This document shows, piece after piece, positions 26,259 to 34,075 of a stretch of DNA of 64,000 nt. The translations under genes were made by a program, and so were the position numbers. The DNA lies in the NCBI RefSeq assembly GCF_900327775.1, contig NZ_OUMZ01000007.1, forward strand, positions 62,115-126,114, given 5' to 3'. The stretch comes from Roseovarius sp. EL26. Lineage in GTDB: Bacteria > Pseudomonadota > Alphaproteobacteria > Rhodobacterales > Rhodobacteraceae. Under the pieces are notes generated by a model. It did no database searches, was not told where the DNA came from, and worked only from the letters and a program-made list of their open reading frames with translations. Positions within the stretch are counted from its first letter, which is position 1. Every line of letters begins with the position of its first letter.

Positions 26259-27176
26259 ATGGGACGTAAACGCAAGGGCCGCGATATATCGGGTTGGCTG
26301 GTGGTGGATAAACCTGCTGGCATGACCTCGACCTCGGTGGTGAACAAAGTGCGCTGGGCATTGCAGGCGAAAAAGGCTGGTCATGCGGGCACGTTGGACC
26401 CTGAGGCAACCGGCGTTTTGGCCGTGGCTTTGGGCGAGGCGACCAAGACCGTGCCCTATATTACCGATGCATTGAAGGCTTATGAGTTTTCTGTCCGGTT
26501 GGGGCAGGCCACCAATACCGATGATACCGAAGGCGAAGTGATTGCCGAGAGCGATGTGCGTCCGGATGATGAGGCGATCAAGGCCGAGTTGGGCGCGTTT
26601 CTTGGCGATATCATGCAGGTGCCGCCGAAGTTTTCCGCCGTTAAGGTTGATGGCCAGCGGGCGTATAAACTGGCCCGTGATGGCGAAGATGTTGAATTGG
26701 CTGCACGCCCTTTGTGGGTCGAAGAGTTGCTTTTGAAGGATCGCCCGGATGCGGATCACGCGGTGCTTGAGATGACCTGTGGCAAGGGCGGATATGTCCG
26801 TTCCATCGCGCGGGATCTGGGGCAGGCGCTGGGCTGTTATGGCCATGTGCAATGGTTGCGCCGGGTCTGGTCAGGGCCGTTTGAGGTCAAAGATGGTTTG
26901 ACGATTGAGCAAATCGATGCAATGGCGCAGTCGCCTGAATTAGACACGTATTTGCGCCCGTTGGAAGAAGGTCTGGCAGATCTGCCGATGGTGAATTGCA
27001 CGCCTGAAGGGGCGGCGAAGCTGCGCAATGGAAACCCAGGGATGGTGTTTGCATCGGACGTTGAATACGGCGATGAATGCTGGGGCGCTTTGGATGGGCA
27101 GGCGGTGGCTGTGGGCCGGTACAAAGCCGGAGAGCTGCACCCTAGCCGCGTGTTCAACACGTCCTCGGGGGAATAA
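26259..27176 (+). CDS. truB: tRNA pseudouridine(55) synthase
   Basis: 305 residues from ATG 26259; a GTG three bases earlier is less likely. TruB makes pseudouridine 55 in the tRNA T-loop. The catalytic Asp48 lies in [17 protein letters not shown], preceded by [14 protein letters not shown], and later [12 protein letters not shown] and the [12 protein letters not shown] segment complete the family pattern. A C-terminal PUA-like extension follows (about 240-305). It is 2 bases ahead of the DUF1643 gene. Confidence 0.97.
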   Translation: MGRKRKGRDISGWLVVDKPAGMTSTSVVNKVRWALQAKKAGHAGTLDPEATGVLAVALGEATKTVPYITDALKAYEFSVRLGQATNTDDTEGEVIAESDVRPDDEAIKAELGAFLGDIMQVPPKFSAVKVDGQRAYKLARDGEDVELAARPLWVEELLLKDRPDADHAVLEMTCGKGGYVRSIARDLGQALGCYGHVQWLRRVWSGPFEVKDGLTIEQIDAMAQSPELDTYLRPLEEGLADLPMVNCTPEGAAKLRNGNPGMVFASDVEYGDECWGALDGQAVAVGRYKAGELHPSRVFNTSSGE

Positions 27177-27178
27177 GC

Positions 27179-27733
27179 ATGAGTGCGCCGGAAGAACAGC
27201 ATGATCCCGGTGGAAAAGTACGGCTAAAGCTGCCTGATGGGGTGATCGGCGGCGCGCGGTTTTCAGATTGTGGCAAATACAGACAGGCGCTGACACGGGA
27301 GTGGACGGTTGAGGGCGAGAGTGCCCGCACCATTCTGTTTATTGGCATGAACCCATCTGTGGCGGATGCGAGCGTGTCGGACCCGACCTGCCATCGCGAG
27401 TTGGATTTTTCCCGTCGCTGGGGGTTCAATCGCTACCTGAAAGGCAACGTGCTGGATTGGCGGGCAACCTCGCCCAAGGATCTGCCGGTGGACCCGGCAG
27501 AGGCCTGCAGTGTTGAGAACATCCCGTACCTGCAAGGCATGGCCGAAGAGAGCGAGTTGATCGTGCTGGCCTATGGCAAGCTGCACAAGCGGTATCAGCC
27601 GGTGATTGATGAGGTGGTTGCAGGGATGCGCAGCACTGGCAAACCCCTGCGTTGCTTTGCGCGGAACAAAGATGGTTCGGCCAAGCATCCGCTGTACCTG
27701 CGCAAAGATGCAGAATTGATTGATTATGTTTGA
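27179..27733 (+). CDS. DUF1643 domain protein
   Basis: 184 residues, cytoplasmic. Recognised by ILFIGMNPSVADASVSDPTCHRELDFSRRWGFNRYLKGNVLDWRAT and the later LYLRKDAELIDY, the typical DUF1643 pattern; the fold is thought to be related to uracil-DNA glycosylases (family suspicion, not shown here). The start follows the truB stop by 2 bases, so it is expressed with truB. No function is established. Its end marks the right limit of the ordered housekeeping genes; the next 2.2 kb looks rearranged. Confidence 0.85.
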   Translation: MSAPEEQHDPGGKVRLKLPDGVIGGARFSDCGKYRQALTREWTVEGESARTILFIGMNPSVADASVSDPTCHRELDFSRRWGFNRYLKGNVLDWRATSPKDLPVDPAEACSVENIPYLQGMAEESELIVLAYGKLHKRYQPVIDEVVAGMRSTGKPLRCFARNKDGSAKHPLYLRKDAELIDYV

Positions 27734-27860
27734 GTGAAAGGTGGCCCTAAAAGATAATTCAAGGGTATTCGACTCACCACCAATAGGGCAAATTTTCGTC
27801 ACGCGGATGGAGTTGCGCTTCATTATAAACAAAGAAGGAAACAGCAAGGTCGCTTAGACT

Positions 27861-28403
27861 TCACTCCGACATCGAACCCAAAAGCTCTCTAACTGTTGCG
27901 GCATCGGTGCTAGCTCCTGCAAAAAAGAACGACCCTGTGCAATAGCTCCCGTGTACCATCCAAACAGTTTGCCCTCTGAGTGAGGGCGTTGACTTCGTAG
28001 AACGTCGAAGAGCAATCAGGAACGGAGCATTAGGTGTCATTCCTGATTCAATAAATGCATAATTTGGCCAAATAGCAGTTAGAGTTTCGCTTACATTGCC
28101 AAGCAAAACCTCATCAACGTCTATCTCGAAACGTGCGTAGTTGATTGTAATTTTGGTTTCATTGACATCGTCATCCTTCGACTCGTCCGATAGGCCTTCA
28201 AAATATTGTTGTTGTTGGCGGGCCGCGTCGGTAGCCATGGTGTCTGTTACGATCTGATAGTTTCGTAGTTTACCTATAACAACGACATCAGCATTTTTGA
28301 TGTTTTTCAAATCTTGATCCATGGATGCAATACAAGCCATGGCGCTTCCGCAAGCGAACGTTGAGCTTAAAAAACTCACCATCAATGCTCGTAGAAAATC
28401 CAT
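27861..28403 (-). CDS. Secreted protein of unknown function (NTR/TIMP-like pattern)
   Basis: 180 residues. It begins with a signal peptide MDFLRALMVSFLSSTFACGSAMA, with cleavage just before CIAS. The mature part has an N-terminal Cys, the segment NADVVVIGKLRNYQI and then FEIDVDEVLLGNVSETLTAIW, a pattern seen in small secreted netrin-like or TIMP-like proteins, where an N-terminal Cys and a beta barrel are typical. A second Cys is in GSYCTGSFFF. This likeness is weak. The gene is more AT-rich by eye than its neighbours and lies beside a rearranged stretch, so recent acquisition is possible. Confidence 0.6.
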   Translation of the reverse strand: MDFLRALMVSFLSSTFACGSAMACIASMDQDLKNIKNADVVVIGKLRNYQIVTDTMATDAARQQQQYFEGLSDESKDDDVNETKITINYARFEIDVDEVLLGNVSETLTAIWPNYAFIESGMTPNAPFLIALRRSTKSTPSLRGQTVWMVHGSYCTGSFFFAGASTDAATVRELLGSMSE

Positions 28404-28514
28404 TTCAATTATTCCTATGCGAGTATCGGCGATATTTTAGTATTTCCTATGGAGAATATACACGGTCAAAATGACTTATTTTCGCCTCTCGCTGAACGGT
28501 ATCAATCAATGAAA

Positions 28515-28537
28515 AAGGTGGCCTCTGGGGCCGCCTT
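28515..28537 (-). terminator. Terminator attached to the leuB fragment
   Basis: On the minus strand the stem AAGGCGGCC / GGCCACCTT (one wobble pair) is followed by TTTTTCATT. It sits 24 bases after the stop of the leuB fragment, at a similar distance and with a similar stem to the hairpin behind the intact leuB. Confidence 0.7.
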
Positions 28538-28560
28538 CTATGAAATCGATGCTGTTCAGC

Positions 28561-28709
28561 TTAGCTCAGGCTCTCTTGCAGGGCTTCGATGATGGCGTCG
28601 CCCATTTCTGAGGTGGAGATCGGCGAGCCACCTTCGGCGCCGAGCAGGTCACCTGTGTGCAGGCCTTTGGCGAGTGCCGCTTCGATGGCTTGTTCGAGGC
28701 GGGTGGCCC
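28561..28709 (-). pseudogene. Displaced 3' end of leuB (gene fragment)
   Basis: On the minus strand the last 48 codons repeat the C-terminus of LeuB: from [10 protein letters not shown] to EALQESLS, 45 of 48 residues identical to the intact gene at 29939. By eye about 22 of 149 bases differ, nearly all at silent positions. The upstream sequence is unrelated to leuB, so this cannot encode a working enzyme; an in-frame ATG about 50 bases upstream would give only a 64-residue chimera. Silent divergence shows that both copies evolved as real leuB ends before one was cut off. Confidence 0.85.
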
Positions 28710-28741
28710 AAGCTGTTCTTTCTTGATGGATAGCCTCAATG

Positions 28742-28846
28742 GCATTGATCGGCACCTATCACTTAATCGATATGACGCCGGAGGGCCGAAACGAAGACGC
28801 TCTTGAATTTCCGATGGCTTGGGTCAGGCGCAAGGATCAGTATTGA
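28742..28846 (+). pseudogene. Coding-like scrap, possible C-terminal gene remnant
   Basis: An open frame with no suitable start reads [18 protein letters not shown] then DALEFPMAWVRRKDQY and a stop. Composition and codon choice look like genuine coding sequence and the segment ends like a protein C-terminus. I do not recognise the parent protein. It directly abuts the end of the leuB fragment and its chimeric extension. Confidence 0.3.
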
Positions 28847-29011
28847 CCTACAATAGCTGAATGCGGTTTGTTCCTAGAGGCCCAAGCGTGTTTGATATAG
28901 CAAGTCCATGCTGAGTTAGACTTAAAAGTTTCAGTAAAATTTTTACGGGTTATAACCTGCAAAACACATGCTAATTTCAATGTGAAAAGCGTCGATGCGG
29001 GAGATAAGAAA

Positions 29012-29710
29012 ATGCATGGATTCGTTTACTCCGCTATAACACTCTTATGCCTTGCAAATCCGGCTATGGCAGATGGCATACTGGGCAAAATCCAGAAAGG
29101 TGCAGAGGATGCAGCGGAAGCCGTAGGTCAGGGGGCGGAACGTGTTGGAGACACAATTGACAAAGGTGTGGGAATTGTTGGGGACACAGTAAAGTCTACA
29201 ACGGAAATGGCAACGAACGAGGCTACCCCTGAAGAAACCCGTGCCAAGCTTGATGTCATGTCAAATGAGATTCTTGCTCAGCTTTTAGCGCAAAGTGCGG
29301 ATGCTGCCGCAATGTATGATATCAGCGCTGGATATGCGATTTTTGACAGTCGCAAAGTGACCATCTTTCCCGTTTCTGCTGGTTATGGGCGGGGCGTCGC
29401 AATATCTAAAGAGGATAGCTCCAAAACGTATATGAATATGGCCACAGGTGGGGTTGGAGCGGCCCTTGGCATTGGAGGATTTGAATCCCAGTTTGTAATC
29501 ATGTTCGAAACACCGGGTGATTACACCAAGTTCATCGTTGATGGATATGATGCAACAGCTGAGACTTCCACGATGCATGGCGATGATCAGTCCGGAGAGG
29601 CTGTCAGGTTCATAGATGGTCGCTCCTTTTTTGTGCTCGACAAAAAGGGCTGGCGCGTTGCTGCAAGCGCCGCAGGTACAAAATACTGGATGTCGCCAGA
29701 GCTAAACTGA
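29012..29710 (+). CDS. YSC84-related SYLF domain protein
   Basis: 232 residues from ATG 29012, preceded by GGGAGAT. It has a signal peptide (MHGFVYSAITLLCLANPAMA), then a helical repeat-like stretch of AEDAAEAVGQGAERVGDTIDKGVG type, and from about residue 75 the SYLF domain: LAQSADAAAMYDISAGYAIFDSRKVTIFPVSAGYGRGVA, then ATGGVGAALGIGGFESQFVIMFE. In eukaryotes this domain binds phosphoinositides; bacterial members are secreted or periplasmic with unknown role. It lies alone in the interval between the two leuB 3' ends, on the opposite strand, and is relatively AT-rich. Confidence 0.85.
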   Translation: MHGFVYSAITLLCLANPAMADGILGKIQKGAEDAAEAVGQGAERVGDTIDKGVGIVGDTVKSTTEMATNEATPEETRAKLDVMSNEILAQLLAQSADAAAMYDISAGYAIFDSRKVTIFPVSAGYGRGVAISKEDSSKTYMNMATGGVGAALGIGGFESQFVIMFETPGDYTKFIVDGYDATAETSTMHGDDQSGEAVRFIDGRSFFVLDKKGWRVAASAAGTKYWMSPELN

Positions 29711-29888
29711 TCAAAGCCGAAATTATCAGGTAAAACGTCAGAACAACTTATATATTTAATATTACATTTGACCTGTAGGCGACTTTGCAAAGGTCGCTAT
29801 CTGCGCAAAGTAGTCGTCGGATTGTGGCACAGTATTCGATATACTGGGTTCAGAGCAGACTTTCATTGATCTTCATCATGTAATGAAG

Positions 29889-29915
29889 GAGGCGGCCCGA
29901 TGATGAGGCCGCCTC
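29889..29915 (-). terminator. leuB terminator
   Basis: Stem GAGGCGGCC / GGCCGCCTC with a 9-base loop, located 24 bases after the leuB stop. On the minus strand it is followed by CTTCATTACAT, a weak T-run. It resembles the hairpin following the leuB fragment at 28515. Confidence 0.7.
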
Positions 29916-29938
29916 TATGCATTTCTATGCTTAATGTC

Positions 29939-31045
29939 TTAACCCAAGCTCTCTTGCAGCGCCTCGATGATAGCGTCGCCCATTTCTGAGGTGGAGATGG
30001 GGGAGCCGCCTTCGGCGCCCAAAAGATCACCAGTGCGCAGGCCTTTGGCCAGCACGGCCTCGATGGCCTGTTCCAGGCGGGTGGCCTCGTCGCCTTGGTC
30101 AAAGCTGTAGCGCAGGGCCATGGCGAAGCTGAGCACGCAGGCGATGGGGTTGGCTTTGCCTTGGCCGGTGATGTCTGGGGCGGAGCCGTGTACGGGCTCA
30201 TACAATGCCTTGGGACGACCGTTTTCCATTGGGGCACCAAGCGAGGCTGAGGGCAGCATGCCAAGCGAGCCGGTCAGCATTGCGGCGCAGTCGGACAGGA
30301 TGTCACCAAAGAGGTTGTCAGTGAAGATCACGTCGAACTGCTTGGGCGCGCGCACCAGCTGCATCGCGCCGTTGTCGGCGTACATATGGCTGAGTTCGAC
30401 CTCGGGATAGTCTTTGGCCACACGGGTCGTGACCTCGCGCCACAGAATGCCGGATTCCATGACGTTGGCTTTTTCCATCGAGCAGACTTTTTTGCCGCGA
30501 CGCATGGCCAGCTCAAACGCGGAACGGGCGGCACGCTCAATCTCGGATTCAGTGTAGCGTTGCGTGTTGATGCCGACGCGCTCGTTGCCTTCTTCAAAGA
30601 TACCGCGCGGCTCTCCGAAATAAACGCCCGAGGTCAGCTCGCGCAGGATCATGATATCCAGACCAGCGACGATGTCTTTTTTCAGGCTGCTGAAGTCGGC
30701 CAGTGCGTCAAAACATTGGGCCGGGCGCAGGTTGGAATAAAGATCCATTTCCTTGCGCAGGCGCAGCAACCCGCGTTCGGGTTTGACCGAGAAGTCGAGA
30801 TCGTCATATTTTGGCCCGCCAACGGCACCGAGCAGAACGGCGTCAACTTCTTGCGCGCGCGCCATCGTGTCGTCATGCAGGGGAACACCGTGGGCGTCAT
30901 ATGCCGCACCACCAACCAGATCTTCGCTGACGTCAAAGCTCAGGCCACGGTTTTCGTCGAACCAGCCGATGACTTTGCGAACCTCGGCCATGACCTCGGG
31001 GCCGATGCCGTCACCGGGAAGAATAAGAAGGGTATTGGTGCTCAT
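29939..31045 (-). CDS. leuB: 3-isopropylmalate dehydrogenase
   Basis: 368 residues. LeuB oxidises and decarboxylates 3-isopropylmalate with NAD in leucine synthesis. Visible features are [17 protein letters not shown] at the N-terminus, the substrate loop [16 protein letters not shown], the catalytic REL/Tyr segment [25 protein letters not shown] with the catalytic Lys, the metal-site [15 protein letters not shown] and [12 protein letters not shown], and the cofactor loop [18 protein letters not shown]. The length is normal. Its last 48 codons exist as a second, diverged copy 1.4 kb downstream. Confidence 0.97.
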   Translation of the reverse strand: MSTNTLLILPGDGIGPEVMAEVRKVIGWFDENRGLSFDVSEDLVGGAAYDAHGVPLHDDTMARAQEVDAVLLGAVGGPKYDDLDFSVKPERGLLRLRKEMDLYSNLRPAQCFDALADFSSLKKDIVAGLDIMILRELTSGVYFGEPRGIFEEGNERVGINTQRYTESEIERAARSAFELAMRRGKKVCSMEKANVMESGILWREVTTRVAKDYPEVELSHMYADNGAMQLVRAPKQFDVIFTDNLFGDILSDCAAMLTGSLGMLPSASLGAPMENGRPKALYEPVHGSAPDITGQGKANPIACVLSFAMALRYSFDQGDEATRLEQAIEAVLAKGLRTGDLLGAEGGSPISTSEMGDAIIEALQESLG

Positions 31046-31127
31046 GGGAAATCCTTGTCATCGCGATGGTTTTGCAGGGCGTAACGCGAAGCTATGGAAG
31101 GGTCAAGGAATGTGGGGTTTTATGCGG

Positions 31128-32321
31128 CTAATCAAGCGCAATATCGACCCAAACCAGCCGGTGACGGCTGGCGATTGCTGCGGTTTGGCCGTTGGGGGTG
31201 GTGTCATCGGGCCAATAGACGCCTGAGGCAAGGACCTGCAAGTCAGACGAGGGCAGGATGTAATCCACCCGCATGGAATCCAATTTGGGCCAATGAACCG
31301 TATCAAGCATCGGATCACCACGTTGCCCAGTCTGTGCCGAGACGGGGAAACTACGGTGCGGTGAGGGATCTTGCAGGCGCGGGTCTTGCAGGAGAGCGCG
31401 GATTGCCTCTTTGCGGCCCTCGCTATCTACCGGGTCAAGGTTGGCATCGCCCAAAAGGACGAAAGTATGCTCTGGGGGTGTGTCGAAAGCGCCGTCCATA
31501 TAGAGTTGCCAAAAGCGCAATTCATCATGGTTGCGTCGGCCGTTGCGGTCTTCGGGGCCATCAAACACCGGTGGGCTGGCATGGAAGGCGAGCAAGGTTA
31601 AGGTGTGTGATTGAACGTTGATCGGCACAACCCAGTGGGCGACATAGGATAAACGCTGAATGTCGCGTATTGCTGATGTCAGACCTTGTGCTTCGTTGAT
31701 ATCTAGCAGCAGAGATGCGGGAATATCCTTCCACAGAACGTCTGAATAATCCTGAACGTCATCTGTCATGATGGGGTAACGCGATAGAATGGCCATGCCT
31801 TTTTGCCCCGAGAACGCCCCAAAACTTTGGGCGTCTTTTGCATTTATAAAACGACCATCAAGATCCATATCGAGCCCGGTTTGCATTCCTGTGTTGGGGA
31901 GAGACGAGAATATATATGGATAGTGTTGGCCGGCCTCAGACAGGGTTGCATTGAAGGCTGTGAGAGCATGCAGGTCGAGGTCATAATCGATGCTTTGAAG
32001 CAACAAAATATCTGGCTGAACTTTTGATATCACTGCTGTGAGTGCGGTGACCTGTGGGTCTGCGCCACTCGCAATGTCGCGTAACAACAAACCGGGACCA
32101 TCGCGGGAAAGTCCGGTGTTATAGGTTGCTATTCTGACTGGATCGGCTTGAGGGGCTGTGCAAAATACTGCGCTTGTTAAACAGGCAGTGATTAGGCGCT
32201 TTGTAAGGCTTTGGCATCGGTATGCTGGGCGTAGGCGCGGCGGCGTTTCTCTTCGATCAGCCCTGCAATGCGACTGATCGCGATTCCGCGCATCAGGAGG
32301 CTTGCAGGTAGAAAGGCCCAT
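31128..32321 (-). CDS. Endonuclease/exonuclease/phosphatase family protein, start uncertain
   Basis: The frame is open from an ATG at 32321, but its first 38 codons overlap the 3' end of the upstream membrane-protein gene and look non-coding. From about 32207 the sequence reads LTKRLITACLTSAVFCTAPQADP, a likely signal peptide, yet no ATG, GTG or TTG is present there. The mature domain fits the EEP fold: VRIATYNTGLS, DILLLQSIDYD (the usual Glu after Gln is Ser here), FVLLGDANLDPVDSEGR, SMRVDYILPSSDL and SRHRLVWVDIALD. It is thus a secreted nuclease or phosphatase candidate with a weakened metal site. The true start may be non-standard. Confidence 0.8.
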   Translation of the reverse strand: MGLSTCKPPDARNRDQSHCRADRRETPPRLRPAYRCQSLTKRLITACLTSAVFCTAPQADPVRIATYNTGLSRDGPGLLLRDIASGADPQVTALTAVISKVQPDILLLQSIDYDLDLHALTAFNATLSEAGQHYPYIFSSLPNTGMQTGLDMDLDGRFINAKDAQSFGAFSGQKGMAILSRYPIMTDDVQDYSDVLWKDIPASLLLDINEAQGLTSAIRDIQRLSYVAHWVVPINVQSHTLTLLAFHASPPVFDGPEDRNGRRNHDELRFWQLYMDGAFDTPPEHTFVLLGDANLDPVDSEGRKEAIRALLQDPRLQDPSPHRSFPVSAQTGQRGDPMLDTVHWPKLDSMRVDYILPSSDLQVLASGVYWPDDTTPNGQTAAIASRHRLVWVDIALD

Positions 32322-33031
32322 GCTGTTATCGTCCAGATCAGGGTTTGCGGATGGTTCAACGAAAGCGGGTCGATCGTGCTGGACGCCGCGTTCACCGCGA
32401 ATGGGATAAAGAATGGCAGAAGAAACCCTAACACAAGGTTAAGAGACGCGTCACGTTTCAGGCGTTCCAGAACATCGCCACGTGTCGGATCAAACAAAGG
32501 CAAGTTGATCCAGACGTTGAACGCGCCCTTGCGTACAGGCCAATCGAACAAGCGGACCATGGACAAGAAGACGAACATCATTGTGAATGAAACCATATAG
32601 GCAATGCCTGCTGAGGTTCGGATCAAAGAGATCGTCTGAGCGTCTGTTTCCGGAGGAAGCATCAATAGAACAAGGCGAACGGGTGAGTAAGGAAAGTCCA
32701 TAACGCGGCCCAATCCATCACCCAGATTTGTGATTGCAGTTGTCCAACCGGTTGGGTTGGTTTGCCCGCGCAAAATGAGTGACAGCAATACGATAGTAAT
32801 CAACAGTGCCGTGAACTTCAGCCGGTTGACCGGCGCTGCAAAGCGGAATTCGATAAAGCTGGGATAGCGACCGTAATATTCAATAAAGGTCAAAACAGAA
32901 GCAAGAATAGCGAGAACTACAACAACCTGAGCTGTGTCTGCGCCCGTATTTACCAACAGCAGCGATGGGGCGGCTATCAGGAGTGCCACCAACATGGCAC
33001 GTAACAAGGCACTCACTAAACGTGGAATCAC
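32192..33031 (-). CDS. Multi-pass membrane protein of unknown function
   Basis: 279 residues if it starts at the GTG at 33031 (VIPRLVSALLRAML), which has AAGGGA upstream; a longer ATG start at 33130 is less convincing. About seven hydrophobic stretches are visible, among them AMLVALLIAAPSLLLV, VVVVLAILASVLTFIEYY, FTALLITIVLLSLIL and LVLGFLLPFFIPFAV. The conserved-looking phrases DFPYSPVRLVLLMLPPE and GAFNVWINLPLFDPT recall a protein type found beside leu genes in roseobacters, function unknown. The gene overlaps the endonuclease-family reading frame by its last bases. Confidence 0.75.
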   Translation of the reverse strand: MIPRLVSALLRAMLVALLIAAPSLLLVNTGADTAQVVVVLAILASVLTFIEYYGRYPSFIEFRFAAPVNRLKFTALLITIVLLSLILRGQTNPTGWTTAITNLGDGLGRVMDFPYSPVRLVLLMLPPETDAQTISLIRTSAGIAYMVSFTMMFVFLSMVRLFDWPVRKGAFNVWINLPLFDPTRGDVLERLKRDASLNLVLGFLLPFFIPFAVNAASSTIDPLSLNHPQTLIWTITAWAFLPASLLMRGIAISRIAGLIEEKRRRAYAQHTDAKALQSA

Positions 33032-33408
33032 CGCCCGTTTCCCTTCGAACTGGCTTGCCGCGCAGTACTGTTGTACCACTGTCCCTTGATGAGCTTGCCA
33101 CAATTGGCGGCTGTTTTGGTTCTCATACAACTTTTGCTTACTTTCAACTTACATCTCAAGGCTTTGGTAACAAAGACTTCAGTTTTCAGGCGAATCGATG
33201 GTCAAGTTGGTGCGAGAATGCATCAAAATGGGTGCAGAAATTGGGCAATCTTGTGTTGGCCTACTGAATGTAGGGGTTGCGTGGATTGGCGGCCCTAATG
33301 TGGGTGGCAAATTAGGGTGCTGCCTAGCAACATACTGTTTCTGAGTGTGAGGGGTCAACATAACACCGCCTGAAGCTGTACAGGCGGCGTTATTTCGCGC
33401 ATCGTGAG
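33032..33408. other. Intergenic region with two hairpins
   Basis: 377 bases between leuD and the membrane-protein gene. It holds a 7-base hairpin CCCTAAT/ATTAGGG (33293-33317) and the leuD hairpin at 33366. The open frame of the membrane-protein gene extends about 100 bases into it. No other gene is evident on either strand. Confidence 0.5.
33366..33387 (-). terminator. Possible leuD terminator
   Basis: A 7-base stem CCGCCTG / CAGGCGG with an 8-base loop lies 21 bases after the leuD stop; the minus strand continues TGTTATGTT, only a weak T-run. Confidence 0.5.
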
Positions 33409-34014
33409 TTACACCCAGGGGCGCTGTGTATTGTTTTGACCTTCATAGGTGTCAATTGAAGAGGCTTTTTCCAGCGTCAGGCCGATATCATCTAGACCAT
33501 TTAGCAAGCAATGTTTCTTGAATGCATCCACTTCGAAAGCGATTGTTTCCCCTTCGGATGTGGTGATTTCCTGGGCCTCAAGATCAACGGTCATGCGTGC
33601 ATTGGCACCTTTTTCCGCGTCACCCATCAGTACAGCGACTTGTTCCTGAGGCAGAACAATTGGCAAGATACCGTTTTTGAAGCAGTTATTGAAAAAGATG
33701 TCGGCAAAGGATGTCGAGATGACACATTTGATTCCGAAATCAGCAATGGCCCATGGCGCGTGTTCGCGGGAAGAGCCGCAACCAAAGTTGTCACCTGCAA
33801 CTAAGATCTGAGCGTCACGGTATTGCGGTTTGTTCAGCACGAAATCAGGCAGCTCGTTGCCTTCGCGATCAAAGCGCATTTCATCAAACAGGTTCACACC
33901 AAGGCCTGAGCGCTTGATGGTTTTCAGAAACACCTTTGGAATGATCATATCGGTATCGATGTTGACCAATGGCATTGGCGCGGCGATGCCGTGCAATTTT
34001 TCGAATTTATCCAC
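33409..34014 (-). CDS. leuD: 3-isopropylmalate dehydratase small subunit
   Basis: 201 residues. LeuD with LeuC isomerises 2-isopropylmalate to 3-isopropylmalate. Family marks are [30 protein letters not shown], the substrate loop [20 protein letters not shown], and [17 protein letters not shown]. The length is typical. It is separated from leuC by a glycosyltransferase gene and a microprotein, an unusual interruption, but all lie on the same strand and may still be cotranscribed. Confidence 0.97.
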   Translation of the reverse strand: MDKFEKLHGIAAPMPLVNIDTDMIIPKVFLKTIKRSGLGVNLFDEMRFDREGNELPDFVLNKPQYRDAQILVAGDNFGCGSSREHAPWAIADFGIKCVISTSFADIFFNNCFKNGILPIVLPQEQVAVLMGDAEKGANARMTVDLEAQEITTSEGETIAFEVDAFKKHCLLNGLDDIGLTLEKASSIDTYEGQNNTQRPWV

Positions 34015-34075
34015 CCTTTATGCCCTTCTGTAGAAGTTAAGGATTCGTTTGCTTAGCTGGCTAAAAACCACCATT

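Larger units (their letters stand above)
28404..29011. other. Rearranged intergenic region
   Basis: About 600 bases without an intact gene. It holds a terminator hairpin (28515-28537), a displaced 3' end of leuB on the minus strand (28561-28709), a short plus-strand coding-like scrap ending at a TGA (28742-28846), and then AT-rich DNA that should contain the promoter of the YSC84-type gene. The mixture of fragments suggests recombination or deletion here. Confidence 0.7.

Noticed and set aside
28561..28755. A 64-residue protein covering the leuB fragment
   Set aside because: Only the last 48 residues are LeuB-like, its start is in unrelated sequence, and no active-site part is present.
30386..31084. 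232-residue plus-strand frame inside leuB
   Set aside because: Antisense to leuB; repeats the pattern of GC-rich shadow frames.
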